Shown here piece by piece: positions 13,001-24,878 of a stretch of DNA of 64,000 bases (the first letter of the stretch is position 1; each line of letters starts with the position of its first letter). The DNA is from Ischnura elegans (Eukaryota > Arthropoda > Insecta > Odonata > Coenagrionidae), in the NCBI RefSeq assembly GCF_921293095.1, contig NW_025791658.1, forward strand, positions 4,588,001-4,652,000. The letters are read 5' to 3'. The translations under genes were made by a program, and so were the position numbers. The notes under the pieces are model-generated. The model was not told the DNA's origin. It did not search any database and saw nothing but the letters and a program-made list of their open reading frames with translations.

Positions 13001-13182
13001 CTTTTAATTAGTATTGAAAGAGGAAAGTTCGATAACTGTCGAAATTCCAGGCGTACCTCTGCAACACTGCGCGATAGTATTAAAAAAATGCCGCAAATTT
13101 TTTTTCTTCATAGCTTCGATGCTCAAAATAGGGGTGCGCCTCTTACACACGCTTAGACGGTATATGAAAAAATTGTGCCTGT

Positions 13183-13268
13183 CACTGAAACCTCTCTATA
13201 GAGAACCTCCATTCACCAAATTGCCCAAATTTTGGTACCCTCCATTTCAATGTGAAGAGGTTTCACTG
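13183..13268. repeat. Minimal 86-bp pogo-like MITE
   Basis: CACTGAAACCTCTCTATAGAG at the left and GAAGAGGTTTCACTG then TA at the right. Almost nothing but the two ends. Related AACCTC words fill 10871-11026. Confidence 0.45.
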
Positions 13269-13302
13269 TATAGGCATCAAGGGTGTATGCTGCATAGTGT
13301 TA

Positions 13303-13335
13303 ATAATAATAATGATAATAATAATAGAACGTCTT
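13303..13335. repeat. (AAT)n microsatellite
   Basis: TAATAATAATAATGATAATAATAATAG-type run, followed by AACGTCTTTATTGGGCG. On the minus strand that looks like a LINE 3' end with a simple-repeat tail. Confidence 0.6.
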
Positions 13336-13707
13336 TATTGGGCGAGATTGGGACTAGAAAGTCCCATCTTCCATCTAACCCCTCGTCAAACATGAAATAT
13401 ATGCAGTTAAATACATTGTCAAGTTGCTCATGAAATTAAATGCAGAGAAATTACATAAAAATAAATAGAAGTTCCATTTTCAATCAACAAACAAAATCAT
13501 AAGTTAACAAAGTTACCATTGACTAAGAGTAACAAGATGTTAGTGAACGTGGGAAAAAACCTAAGGATATTGACTGTCGTCCTTATTGGAAAAAACCCAC
13601 TGCAGGAAAATGCCCACACATTAGAAGGGGGAGGGGAAGTGTGATGGAGGAATGAAAAAAAACTCTCTCTGTGATCCATTGCACCCAAACGGAAGTTTAA
13701 ATGCATG

Positions 13708-14190
13708 ACTGCACCTTGAATATGCGGTAAGCGTATGGGATCCGGTGCAGAAAGACTTAATCTGCTGCTGCGCGTTTCGGAAGGCTGCGCGTTTCGTCAA
13801 AAACTGCTACGGGTGTACAGACAGCGTTACCCAAATGTTAAGCAAATTAGGCTGGGAGCCATTGGAGACTCGGAGGCTGCGCGCTAGGCTTAGATTGCTT
13901 GAACAATTGAGAATGGATACCTTTAAGGGCAACTCAGAACTTAATGTTAGAGCCACACTATATTTCCAGGTCCGAAAGAAGCAATAGATTAAGAGAGATG
14001 TTTTGCCGAACGGATAGGTATGGGAATTCGTTGTTCCTTCCGAACCATAAAGGACTTTAATAAACGCTAGTCCCAACCTCGTTAGAGGACTTCATTTTTT
14101 TTATTAGCTGTATACGGCTGGTGTCGTAACACCCCCTGCGACATGCCTTTTAGGCGGCTTGCGGGGTATTATGTAGATGTAGATCAAAAC
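13708..14190 (+). mobile_element. LINE ORF2 C-terminus and 3' tail (CR1/Jockey-like)
   Basis: Plus frame LHLEYAVSVWDPVQKDLI, then FRKAARFVKNCYG, SVTQMLSKLGWEPLETRR, the usual C-terminal block of such RTs. A stop follows, then the out-of-frame relic YGNSFLP and a PFRRLAGYYVDVD ending with GTAGATGTAGAT. Strongly 5' truncated. Confidence 0.85.
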
Positions 14191-14220
14191 AGTGAATAAA
14201 ATTATTTTGTTTGTTTACAG

Positions 14221-14472
14221 GTTGTAACGGATGCTGAGCAGAAGCTGTCTCAACTTGGATCTGCCAGACTCAACTGGTACTTGAAAAATGCGTTGGAGTG
14301 GAAAACGCCGGAAGCGAAAGAGATTGCCCTGATTTCTGCAGTTCCCGGCATCATAGCGCATTACGGTCGCTCGGAAGGAGTTCATATACTGCGAGAGCAA
14401 CTGCCCTCTCTACTGAATTACTACCGTGATTACGTGATCACCAAGTTTGAGAGAAACACGCGAGGCTCCTGA
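14221..14472 (+). CDS. Terminal coding exon of an unrecognised host gene
   Basis: Acceptor TTTGTTTGTTTACAG, then 83 codons in phase 0 to a TGA at 14470. The peptide (LNWYLKNALEWKTPEAKEIA, ISAVPGIIAHYGRSEGVHIL, LLNYYRDYVITKFER) is well-behaved and helix-prone, with balanced codon use unlike the AT-rich repeats around it. It matches no transposon protein I know. Upstream exons are not found in 1-14 kb and may lie before the window or be hidden among repeats. It starts 30 bases after a LINE tail, so that LINE sits in its last intron. Confidence 0.55.
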   Translation, partial: VVTDAEQKLSQLGSARLNWYLKNALEWKTPEAKEIALISAVPGIIAHYGRSEGVHILREQLPSLLNYYRDYVITKFERNTRGS

Positions 14473-15220
14473 TACTCAAATGTCGCCATGATACTAGGTG
14501 CGGAAGTATGGAAGCGAAGTATTTTTGTAAGAATTCAAGCGTCTGTTATTTCGATACCTGTATGAGCTCTCAACAATCGCCTACTCAATGAAAACCGCTC
14601 ATGTGGTATTATGCAGTGGAGGTATCGATTTGAAAATTAAAAAAATGTTTAATTCAAAATAATCTCCACTGGAATTCTACATGTTTTTTCCACCTCTCCG
14701 GAAGGTTATGAGTGCATAACCAAAAAAAAAAAAGAATTCTTCCTCTGTTCTCAGCTAATCAGTTCTCGAGCTATTCTCGTGCGTTTTCTTACAAAAAAGT
14801 GTTGTTTCAATAGTGTATCTACCAATGATGCGAGCCGATGGTGATCTTATGAAGGCAAGTCTACGGAATAAGCCACACGATCTGGTTTTTCCAAATTGAA
14901 TGCCTTGATCATATTGTGTTATTTGAAAAATTAAAAAAAAATATTTCATGGAAAATAACCTTCACTGGAATTATATGCATTTATTCCAACTATCTGGTAT
15001 GTTGTGAATGCCACGCCGAATATTGGATTCGTCCCTTTGTAACGAACCAGTTGTGGAGCCATTCTCGTGCGTTTTTTCATACGAATCAAAGTGTTTTTAG
15101 ATGGTGCGTGTCCAATGATGTTGTAACGTTTTAAGAATATCCACTACTAATCAAACAAATAATTTTAGTACAATTCAAAAACCAGCTCTATATTTTAAAA
15201 CTTTGGAGCAAAAAAAACAA

Positions 15221-15595
15221 CATCAAAAAGCCACCATGATTATCACAATCCCATTTATATTTTGTTCTACCACTCACTGAACCACCGCCATGTACTGCAC
15301 CATTGTGGATCTTGAGTTCTTCGTATCCCTTTCCTCCCATTCTCTTCTCCTCTCGTTGGCGCCTCCTTTTCTCAGCGTTCTCTTCTTCTCCCTGCCGATC
15401 TTGAATTCTGCCGTATCTCTTCGTCTGCTCTCTCAATACACTGCTACTTTAGTCTTTCTCCCGATCTTTCTTTTTAACACGTCTGCCTCCTCCTTCTCTC
15501 CATACACGACTGCCCTTTTTCCCTTCACAACAATCTCCCCGTCCCTCACTACCATTGTTAATTTTAAATTATATACAAACAACATGGTGGCTTGT
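15221..15595. repeat. Pyrimidine-rich insert with GCCACCATG / CATGGTGGC ends
   Basis: Short inverted ends (GCCACCATG and CATGGTGGC) bound a CT-rich block. The long open frames through it arise from the skewed composition. Confidence 0.35.
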
Positions 15596-15634
15596 CTATG
15601 TTATGTTACAATGTGAACTGATGGTAATCACTGG

Positions 15635-15898
15635 CTTAGCCAGGAGTTTTCGTTTGTTGGGGGGGTCAAAATGCAGGGGGTACAATATTTTAAAAACAAG
15701 GTGCTCAGCAATGGGTTTTTAACTAATTTAAACACTTTTCTTGATCGAAAAAACTTCATTTGTTAAAGAAATATTTTGTAAATCCATCATTTTTCAATAT
15801 TTTGTCTTCTTTTATGGAGGAAAATAATTGTTTTTTTTATATTTCGGTGGGGGAGGGGGGGTCCAGGCCCTTCGGACCCCCTCTGGCTACGCAGCTGA
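15635..15898. repeat. MITE-like repeat with TGGCTTAGCCAGG / CTGGCTACGCAGC ends
   Basis: About 264 bases with a G run near the left end and GGACCCCCTCTGGCTACGC at the right. Probably a non-autonomous DNA element. Confidence 0.4.
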
Positions 15899-16090
15899 TG
15901 CTAATCGTATGAAGCCAAGTGTGGAAAATGAGCTGCATGTATTAGTATTTCCAAATAGAATGCCTTGATCATATTCTTTTATTTTAAAATTAATAAAATA
16001 TTTTATTCTGAATAATCTCCACTGGAATTTTGCACATTTTTTCCACTTATCCGGCAGATTATGAATGGATTGGATCGAAATATTAGTAAT

Positions 16091-16950
16091 GTGCGCGTAA
16101 TTTAAAAAAGAATAAGACCAAACACTTCCTATTTCTGACTTCATTTAAGCATTTTACGCAAGAAAATTAATGTCGGAAAGACAAAGAAATACGACAGAGA
16201 CTTAGCATTCTGGCGAGACTCGATATGAGCTTCTCGGAAGTTGATGCAGTTTTTTTTCCGAAAACATATATCAAGTTACAATTTATGAGTTATGCTATAA
16301 ATCTCTATTGTCACAGTCACAGACGAAGGGATATTTTCTCAGGATATTTGGTTTCTTCCTGCTAGCAATTCGAATTCATCTTCTTATCTCATGAGAACTT
16401 CCAAAGATGGGCAGAAAAGAATTGAAGAATATGCGGTGGAGAAGCGCGTGTGTTTTGCAAAATGCCTCGGATTGTCCGCCAGCAATTGACAGTAGGAGTG
16501 AGGGTGAAGCGAGCTACCTGTTGAAAATAAGAAGTTGGATGAAGCCGAGTATCACATGAGTGTGCCAATGAAATGTCATTTGGTAGATAAGAATGTATAC
16601 ATCAGACAGAAATCCATGGAATCAGTGTAAATGCCGAGACGGCATGCAATCATTTTTCGTGAGGTGGTGTGTCCCCTTAAAATATTTGAAAAAGATGTTA
16701 GTTGAATCAGCTATTTGCCCAATTGTTTCCATAAAATTAAAATATTCCATTAATCAGCTGAATACCTGTTCGAATCCTTTAAAGGAAATCAAAACTACTC
16801 CCAAAAATATTGTGTTTCTTGCTGCATAGGCAACCGAGTCAAACATTCCCGCATTCATCATTTAGTATTCGAGGTATTCGAATATTCGAGTAATGATTTA
16901 ATGTTCGAGAAATCTGCTATTCGACCCATCTCTAGATATTATGATTATTA
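16091..16950. other. Intergenic, no gene; hAT-type end near 16935
   Basis: Plain AT-rich sequence. CGACCCATCTCTAG near 16922-16935 resembles the right end of the hAT MITE at 3023-3991. Confidence 0.3.
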
Positions 16951-17637
16951 CAGTGGAACCTCGTTAAAGCGAGTACGGGCTATAGCGAGACCCCCGCTAT
17001 TTCGAGATGTAGCCGATGCAGCGTCAATTGACCCTATAATAAGCGTGTTAAAAAATTCGTTTTTACGAGGCCCTTTTGGTGTTGGCTCTCACCTTAGCGA
17101 GGGTTTCATCGCCGGAAAAACTTATATCAAGACTACTTAATCTCTGTAATTGCTAGCGATCTGTTAGAAATGCAGTTAATGGAGTGTTCAGTCTCAAATT
17201 TATGTGGTAAACTGTCGTTTGATAAATTAGTAGTTCATTTTGGTGAAAATATTGTGGTATTAGCATTCGCGAATGCTTGATCTTCTTTTGTTCCTCGGGC
17301 GGCAGAAAGCAGTCGTCAGCATACCCGCACGTCCATGAGTTGCATGAATAGAAAGCATTTGATGGAACACACCATGGCCAAGAAAACACCAAACAATTAG
17401 TCGTTGTTTGAGTAAGGAAATATAGTGATGCAAATAAACATCACCTTTTGTCTGGATTTATGCTTACGTTTATCAGATAGAAATTTATCTGTCACCGCAC
17501 CACTCTGTTCCTGTATAACTGTTCACAACAGGTATACATATTGGCTATTATTTGCTCCACCTCCGGTCAAGCAACAATTCGCTATAACGAGTGTTTATTG
17601 GTGCACCGTGGAGTGTCGTTTTATCGAGGTTGCACTG
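16951..17637 (+). mobile_element. Family C pogo-like MITE, copy 2
   Basis: TA-flanked, CAGTGGAACCTCG to CGAGGTTGCACTG, 687 bases. It keeps about 100 internal bases (near 17280-17390) that copy 1 lacks and copy 3 has. GCTATAGCGA-type words recur at both ends. Confidence 0.88.
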
Positions 17638-17757
17638 TATTTGGCTGTGATATTAAGTACTCCGTGTCGCTCATATGATGGGAAGAGGCGGCACTAATAA
17701 TCGGAAAAGCACGAGTAATCCAAACTTTCACTTTTATTCCGCATAATTTTCACATTA
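17638..17757. repeat. Family E-like left end fragment
   Basis: Contains GGCGGCACTAATAATCGG and AATCCAAACTTTC, matching the left end of the family E element at 44401. Cut by family B copy 2. Confidence 0.5.
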
Positions 17758-18290
17758 GGGTAGTTTCCTATTATTTTTTTATTGCCTAAATCGAAAGATT
17801 ATTACTCCTGGAGTACGTATTTCACGCTTTTAGATTTTTAAATGACGATATCTATTTTTCGCGATTATATGAAAAGTGAAAATTTTCAAGAGCGTGGAAA
17901 TGCTACAGCTAAGTATGAATGCTGGGAAAACTCCGTGTGACGTCGTTCTGGTTCCCGCTGCCACAAATGAGGTGACCTTGGGGCGAGGCTTAGCGCTGAT
18001 ACGACGCAGGCTGCTAGAGGGTAGCTGAGTACCCTGCTAGCAGGTAGTGCTTGGCTTAACCCCTTCAGTGGTGTTTAAATTTTCCCCAAGTTGTACCCCC
18101 AGGGCGGGTTTTTATAATGTTTAGCTTAAAAATGGATTGAAAAAGTAAATACGTCTTACAAAAATATATTTAATATAGTATTAAGCACATTACAGGTATT
18201 TAAAGTATGATCATACTGTGCCCCATGATGTAAATTAATATAAGCATACCCAATTTAAACAAATAATGTTATTGCTATTTCAAACAAAAT

Positions 18291-21200
18291 CTAATACTTT
18301 CTCTTTGTGTGATACATTTCAAAGCAGTGTTCGGGATGCAATGGAATATTCCCGCACTGTTTGCATTCCCACCTAGTTTCTTTCCTTCCGGGACAAACTC
18401 GGCATACTCTACTGGGAAACTTCTTCTTTTCTGTGGCTGGTATATGCGTTGGGAAATGTCTTTCAGTAAGACGAACAGGTGGGTCAGTTTTCGAGGGTCT
18501 TCCTCCTTTGGCCACTTTTCTTTCCATGGCATACTTCTCTAGAAGTCCATGAATGACTTTATGCCTAAACTGTAGGAGAGTGCATTTTTCTCTGCCACTT
18601 TTTCCATGCACAATATGAGCATTTACAATGCTAATGTCCATCAAATGAAAGAATAGCTTCCTGTACCATCGGAGACTTTTTCTGAGGCACTCGTACGGTT
18701 TTATTTTTTGGTCCAATCGATCCACTCCTCCCATATTAGCATTATACTCTATCACGGCGTCTGGTTTCTTCACTGCTTCTTTGGTTTTCCTGTCTACTTT
18801 TCCTGTCTCACATATTTTTCCCCTGTGATACGTGGATAACATTGTCACATCTTTTTTGTCACGCCATTTTATTGCAGAATAAACTCCTGATGTGTAACAT
18901 AGTACGTCACCTTTCTTCAATTTTGCTGTCTGCAGTTCTTTCGGCATTTCCTTTCTTCGCAAGTCAACTGTTCCACAGGCTCCGAAACCATGAGATTGCA
19001 GCTCTTGGAATAGATTTGGACTTGAGAACCACCGGTCCATGAATATAACATATCCTTTTGCAATAAGTTGGGGACACATCACAAGTTTAGTAACAGAAGC
19101 ATGGCTTATTAGTTTCCGCGAAGCACTTTCATCACCCCGCCTTTCCTCCCCTTGACCAGTGTAAATGAAAAAGTCCCAGGCATATCCTGATTGAGATTCA
19201 CAAATGAAAAATATTTTTATACCAAACCTTGATCTCATTAGAGGAAAATATTGTTTCATCAGTGACCTTCCTTTGAATAGCATAAGGCTTTCATCTACCG
19301 AAATATTTTGTTCCGGCAAATAGGTTTTTCTAAAAGATAATCGAAGCATTTCCAGCAGTGGCCTAATTTTCCTGAGGCGATCAGTGTTGCCCGCATCTTC
19401 ATCATTGACAAAGTGCAGGTAACGCAGAATCAACTGAAACCTTTTCAGAGAAAACGTTTCGTAAAAAATAGGAGTCTGAAGTATGTAGTCTCTGGTCCAA
19501 TATAGCTTCAATTCGGGCTTGCTAATAATACCCATTGCCAAAATCAATGCAATAAAAAGTCTAATTTCATTCTCACATGTATCATTCCACAACCTTATCC
19601 TCGCATTGGAACCAATGCCTGAATTTAGAGCATCCTCGCGGCACTTATTGGCATATCTATTTGTCTCGACTACAACATGGTGCACGAACTCATCAGTGAA
19701 GAAAAGTTCGAAGCATTGCAGAGGAGAAACATCTGAACTAAGTGGAACACACACACCTGCAACACCAGCAAATATTGGTTTCCCATACCCATCTTCTGCT
19801 TGGTCAATGTCATATTGAGTCCACTGGAAATTACGTTCTTGTGTACCTGGGGAAACATTTTGCGGCAAAATGTCTGGACTCTCCGCGTCAGATAGTTCCT
19901 CATATGACTCGTAATCATCGCTGCTACTACACTCTAGGTCAGATTGACTTTCAGATGGGCTATACAGTAAACTCTTGATTTTACGAAGTCAGTGGGACCG
20001 GAAAATTGGCACTTCGTAAAATCGAGTTTCGTAAATTCAAACCTTTTTCATAAGTCACGAAAAAAATGTTCGCTTTTGTTTCTTCCGCCGTTTTTTGTCT
20101 TTAGTGGTCTTATTTAAATGTTTTCGGTGGTTATTCTCGGTATAATTCATAGAAAAGGCTTTTTGCTATCGATTTATGATGTGAAAAATCGTTAAATAAT
20201 TATACCACCATAAAATTCCCATTTCTTATTCATACTTCAACATCAACGATCGCTAAAGAAATTCCCGACCAGTTTAGAAAACGTAATCAAATAATGAATT
20301 GCAATGTTTATTATAAGAATTAACAGTAATAAATTTGTGGTTAGGCTCGAGCCAATAGCTACTATTAAGTATGCAAAAGATAGATATTTGTTTCTGACAC
20401 CCACGGAATTTTAGCGGCAGCCGGCCTAACCGCCATTTATGTCGCCCTCTATCGCTCAGTGACGAGAAAAAAAGAAAAACAAGGGTCTTAGCCCGTTTCC
20501 AAAATAACCTTCGTAAGTTAATATTTCGAGTTACTTCGTATTTTCAGCAGAATGTGCTATATTTTCACTGAGATTCAATTACGATCATAAATAACGTAGG
20601 ATGTGACTATCTTCTGGCGAATATTTGAATTAAATTCTGTTTGAGTTCTCCGTCCGACTACTGTGTTCCATCATCTTCGCAGACGTTGCCATAAAAGACT
20701 TAATTCTTCATCAGGACAGTATTCTTCATACCGGGTGTGAGGTGACCTGTTCATATAGCATGTTTCTCTCCTTTTATGCTGACAGGAGCAAGGTTCCAAC
20801 CGGAAAACGACAGGAGAAACATCTTACAGTATCGGAGAAATATAGATAGAAACGTTATTATCCACATTGATTGTTTTCCTACAAGAGACGTTGTATCATT
20901 TCTCAACGTGGTTAAGTATTGGTTCGCTAGCGTGAATTCCCAAAAAATGGCACGCAAAAACCTGTACCGTCACCTCATTTAGTTTTCGTGTTCCTTTCTC
21001 CGCCGAATTGAAAGTTAGGCAAAGGATCATTGACATAGAGAAAAGATTTTCTTAGTTTTAGCACTAAAAAATAGTCGCGCCATAATCGTAAATAAATATA
21101 GTGTGGAAAGAGAAAAGAAATTAATTTCAATTGAAAAGTCAACTGAGAAGAAGAGAGAAAATTATAAGCGCGGCACCATTTTCCCGATAGTGGAAGATAC

Positions 21201-23086
21201 TTCTTCCGCCTCTCTCCGGTTAATAACTTCCCTCCGTTGCAGGTAAAGATGAACCATGCCCTTCTCCACAATCGGGGAACGTTCTCAGTGGGTGGGGTGA
21301 ATAAGAGTGGGATGGGGATTGCCTGAGGGAAGAAATGTGGTCATCACAAGGACTGGTGAAGGGGGCAGGACAAAGAAGGGTGGGGAAATGGCCTTCAGCT
21401 CTGCCTCAGTCTACTTTTGGGGGCCGTATTTTTTTGCGACGCACACAAGCTCAGTCTCCTTAGGGAGGGAGTGAATGGGAAATGCTGGGGAAGGAGGGGT
21501 TTGGGATGCGTAAGGTGGGTGTCAGCAAGATCAGCCAAAGGCTGCAGGAGGGAAGGGAAGGCTTTGGAAAGACAGAACCCCGCAGAACCCCAGCATGGGA
21601 GAACGGGGAAGCGCGTGAGAAGAAAGTTCATGGTTAGACTTGGAAGTGCGTCTTCATTACGAGAAGCTTGAAATATAAATTGGCGGTAAATAGAGCCCAG
21701 TACTAAAGATATTTAAGTTGTTCATTCACAAAGGCCAATATATACACGAAAAGATATTATGGCGCGGATTGCATGTATCAACGTCCATTTCGGGATGTTA
21801 TTAATTTCTGTTCCGATGTATAAAAGTAGCAAATAGATTTAAAAGAATGATAATCATGAATAAAAATATTTAAATCGATATCCAAACGCACATGAGCAAA
21901 ATAGATGAATGTATACATACCGATCCATCGCAAGTAATACCGCTCCAGCTTCTTCCGGTATAGGACTTTAAAATCCTGGATAATGCCTTGGTCCAAGGGC
22001 TGGGACTTGCTAGTCGAGTTCGGGGGTAAAAAGAGGACTCGAACATTAGCCAATTTTAGATCTTCCACGTATTTATGAACGGTGGCATTATCCATTATTA
22101 AAACAATTTTACTGTTCTCTCCAGCAATTTTTCTCTGTAGACGTATAACCGTTTGCTGGAAAATTTCTCGGGTCATCCAGCTGTTTTTATTTGCATGGTA
22201 AAAAACGGGGAGGGCTTCCAATTTTAAATGTTTTAAGCACCGTGGCCTTTCAAATTTCCCAATGACAACGGGCTTATTTTATCCGTGCCCGTTTGGTTGA
22301 CGCACAGCCCCACAGTAACACGCACTTTACTCTTTTTCCCCCAATGGCACCTTTGCCCTTTGAAACCCAGGGTTGCGTCAGGTAATGCATTAAAAATAGC
22401 CCAGTTTCAGGGGCCAGCGAGGGTGAGCTCGTCGAGGAAAGGGTCCCGGATTAGGGACCCTTCGAAGTGCTTCGGCGAAAAGTAGTCAAGTAGTCTTCGA
22501 AGTACGTTCACAGCAGTGCAAAGGGTTAATTAGGGGTGTACGAAATACTCCGCGCGACCTTCCTGACATGTTAAACTACGAATTATTGTCGATGCTATGT
22601 TTACGAACAGGCACGTAAATAGGGGCATAATGTCAGCCGCGATATTTTAACTGAACTCCTACTCCCCCTAAATTCCCACAGTGAGGTTTTTGGCGACCCA
22701 TTTCTCTCCAAAGTTGCATTATCATTTACGATTTCGCACTTTTGATGGACCACAGTTGGAAGCGCTGATTTTTTAGCTACTTACGCCGGCGTAACTAGTT
22801 TTGTTGACAAATTTTTCGCCGTAGTTCGTATAAACGAATGCCATTTGCTCCTAGGGACCGAGCCGAGGTTCGTAAATTCAAAAAATATCGTATAATCGAA
22901 TAGCGCCATGTATTTAGCATAGGCTTTTCACCGGGACCGCAATATCACTTCGTATAATCGAAAACTTCGTAAAATCCTGCTTCGTAAAATCAAGAGTTTA
23001 CTGTATTCACTTTCTGAGTCATCTTCTCTTTCTAAGAAAGAACAAATTTCATCAAGGCGAAGTTTCTTTTCTTTGCTTTTTGCCAT
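18291..23086 (-). CDS. piggyBac transposase, split by a Tigger insertion
   Basis: ATG at 23086, 27 acidic codons to 23006, then the nested Tigger. Reading resumes at 19964 in the same frame once one TA is removed and runs to a stop at 18291, about 584 codons, a usual piggyBac length. Catalytic aspartates stand in NISVDESLMLF, YVIFMDRWFSS and NANMGGVDRLD. The C-terminus has a Cys-rich zinc-binding tail (CRVCPG...WECKQCG...HPEHC). There is no other stop or frameshift, so the nested element is the only visible lesion. The enzyme cuts and pastes DNA at TTAA. Confidence 0.9.
19965..23003 (-). mobile_element. Tigger-like element nested in piggyBac
   Basis: Ends CAGTAAACTCTTGATTTTAC and its inverse at 22980-23003, with TA duplicated at 19963-19964 and 23004-23005. 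CTTCGTAAAATC-type words recur near both ends. About 3.04 kb with a decayed transposase. Confidence 0.92.
21778..22390 (-). pseudogene. Tigger transposase (DDE) remnant
   Basis: The minus strand reads ALPDATLGFKGQRCHWGKKS and TVGLCVNQTGTDKISPL, then after a frameshift LEALPVFYHANKNSWMTREI, IVLIMDNATVHKYVEDL, VLFLPPNSTSKSQPLDQGII. The second Asp (DNATVH) and the PPNSTSKSQPLDQG motif of pogo/Tigger enzymes are clear. The N-terminal DNA-binding part is not found. At least one frameshift. Confidence 0.85.
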
Positions 23087-23716
23087 CGTTCAGGGTTACA
23101 CTGCACAGTGCACACCATACTATACATATCACTAAACAATACCCAAAAACACCGCTAGGTGGTATAAGCTTCCTAATAAGAGTGAGACATCTAATGGGCA
23201 ACATATAAACTACTAGCATAATAGTACCATTGCCCCGGAAAGGTTTCGGGAGTGAACGAACTAGATTCTAAGTTAACCACGGAAATCTTCCGGGGTAGAA
23301 CGTTTTGGGCAGTGGGGCAAGGCCCGGAACTTTTCCGGGCGTACCACTGAAGAGGTTAAATAAGGATTATATTAATACCCTATCAAACGAAGGAAACTTT
23401 CCGACCATAGGCAATTTTAATGGGTGATCATTAAGAGATGTTTCCCTGAGATCTGTGCCTCTTGCATGCATTGGTAATATCAGACGATGTAAAACTCCTA
23501 TCTACTCGTATAGATACTAAGTCCCTGTGACGTCACGTGGAGTGGCATCGCATGGGCGCCAATCTGGCCTTTTTCATATGAGGTTAAAATTGACCATTGC
23601 CATTTGTCTAAACCGGTATTCCTAAAACCAAATAATTTGTATATTATGAATACACTAATGGTGGGTAACGAATCGCAATCAATGCCTTTCGTTTTCTTTG
23701 ATGAAGGAAACCACCC

Positions 23717-24878
23717 TATTCCCAATAAAGACAAAATTAAAATGTCTGTGATATCAGCCACACCAGCTTCAGCCAAGCAGTCAACACGTATGCGAAGTTC
23801 ATTGCAGGAAAAAATGGAAAGGCTTATGTTGGGGTAGGCACAGGGAGTGTCGAGGAACACATCCCGTTCCCTCTTTCCTTATCCCTTTCTTGGGTTTTTT
23901 CCCTCCTTTCCTGGGTTAAGGTTCCCTCCCTCTCTCCTCATTCCAGGTAAGTGGCGACCGAGCGTATATAAGGCGGACACGAGGAGGAGAAGCACCTGAT
24001 TGTGTCATGTAATGTCATTGTGTTATTCGACTCCACCGATTAAAACCCCATTGAGAAAAGTTCGGTTGATTGACTGACCAAAAAACCCAACAGCTTAAAA
24101 TTACCTGGATCTATCGCACACGTACGGTCAAATGATGTTCCTCTATCGCAGGCAGTAATTTGTGCAAAAGCTTTTGCTTTATTTGACTCTGTAAAAGAAG
24201 ATGAGGGCGGTGATTGCATCGAGTCTTTTAGCTGCAGCTCCGATTGGTTCCAGAATTTTAAATGGCAAGCTGTTATTTTGGATTTTAGTGGTGCGATATC
24301 AGGCAAATCTGCAAGTGCTAATAGCACAATCACCGCAACATTTTCTGATGCACTCCAAGCAGTGATTGAGAATGGCTCCGTTCGCCCTCAGCTAGTTTTT
24401 AATGTTTAAAAGGTCTCCAAAGTAGCATTTTCCTATCATTTGTACAAGCAACAAAAGAGCCTGGGTGGAACAAGAATTGCTTTTAGACTGGCTTGAAAAT
24501 TTATCAACTGGCGACCATATAAATTGCAAACCCTGAGATAGCATGCATTTTTTCCTAGATGTTAGCCCACCCGCACGAAAAAAAGGCATTTCAAATTCAC
24601 CTACAAATTTTTTTTTCACATTTAAACGACTTCCAATGCCTGCCTGATATCTTCAAATATTTTTTAAACAATGAATTTTAATATAAATACGGTTTTTCAA
24701 GGCTATTATTAGCAATATATATGGTTTATAGGAAATTCGATGCCCAACACCAATTCTACCAAGAACGCTTCCCTGATCTTCCGAAAGTTAAAATGGTCTC
24801 AAATTACGCGAATTAGATTAGATATCGCAGAGACCCCTAGGAACGCATCTCTTGCGATAAGCGAGGCATATATGGGTG
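23717..24878 (+). pseudogene. Tigger-like transposase relic (family D right end)
   Basis: Plus-strand pieces of a pogo/Tigger transposase. 23723-23821 encodes NKDKIKMSVISATPASAKQS and SSLQEKMERL. After a solo LTR, LSQAVICAKAFALFDSVKE and AVIENGSVRPQLVFNV follow at about 24130-24410. The right end reads GCGAGGCATATATGGGTG then TA, the family D terminus. Several stops; dead. Family B copy 2 and its nested cargo interrupt it on the left. Confidence 0.75.
23827..24092 (+). mobile_element. Solo LTR with 5-bp target duplication
   Basis: 266 bases from TGTTGGGGTAGG to AAAACCCAACA (inverted ends TGTTGGG/CCCAACA), flanked by GCTTA on both sides (23822-23826, 24093-24097). It has a TATA box (GCGTATATAAGGCGG near 23963). 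It splits the Tigger relic, whose reading resumes after it. No internal retroelement remains. Confidence 0.9.

Larger units (their letters stand above)
11459..13153. mobile_element. Pogo-like TIR element with GTGTAAGAGGCGCACC ends
   Basis: Ends AGCACGTGTAAGAGGCGCACC-type and the inverse at 13131-13153, TA on both sides. 1695 bases, including a family F copy (about 12430-13000). No transposase recognised; the rest (11530-12430) shows no gene. Confidence 0.7.
14630..16075. repeat. Three diverged copies of a ~290-bp unit
   Basis: A block with GCCTTGATCATATT...CTCCACTGGAATT...TTCCAC recurs at about 14630-14720, 14895-15010 and 15950-16075. The neighbouring TTCTCGTGCGTTTT and ATGAAGGCAAGT-type sequence is shared too. 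Two MITE-like insertions lie between the second and third copies. Confidence 0.5.
18060..23355 (-). mobile_element. piggyBac element containing a nested Tigger
   Basis: TTAA on both sides (18056-18059 and 23356-23359), ends CCCCTTCAGTGGT and ACCACTGAAGAGG. Without the nested Tigger (19965-23003) it is about 2.26 kb, a normal autonomous size. The subterminal zones carry GGGGCAAGGCCCGG and TTCCGGG words. Confidence 0.93.
17758..23716. mobile_element. Family B TIR element, copy 2, split by piggyBac
   Basis: Left end TA-GGGTAGTTTCC, right end GGAAACCACCC-TA. The two halves (17758-18059 and 23356-23716) together equal a normal family B copy. They are parted by the piggyBac at 18060-23355. Confidence 0.85.

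Noticed and set aside
13014..13433. 139-codon ORF
   Set aside because: It crosses the border of one TIR element, a mini MITE and an (AAT)n run, giving poly-Asn. No coding evidence.
15188..15616. ORFs of 108 (plus) and 82 (minus) codons
   Set aside because: Pyrimidine-skewed sequence gives open frames by composition alone, inside a MITE-like insert.
17153..17392. 79-codon minus ORF in family C copy 2
   Set aside because: Part of it is shared with copy 3, but it shows no transposase motif and is missing in copy 1.
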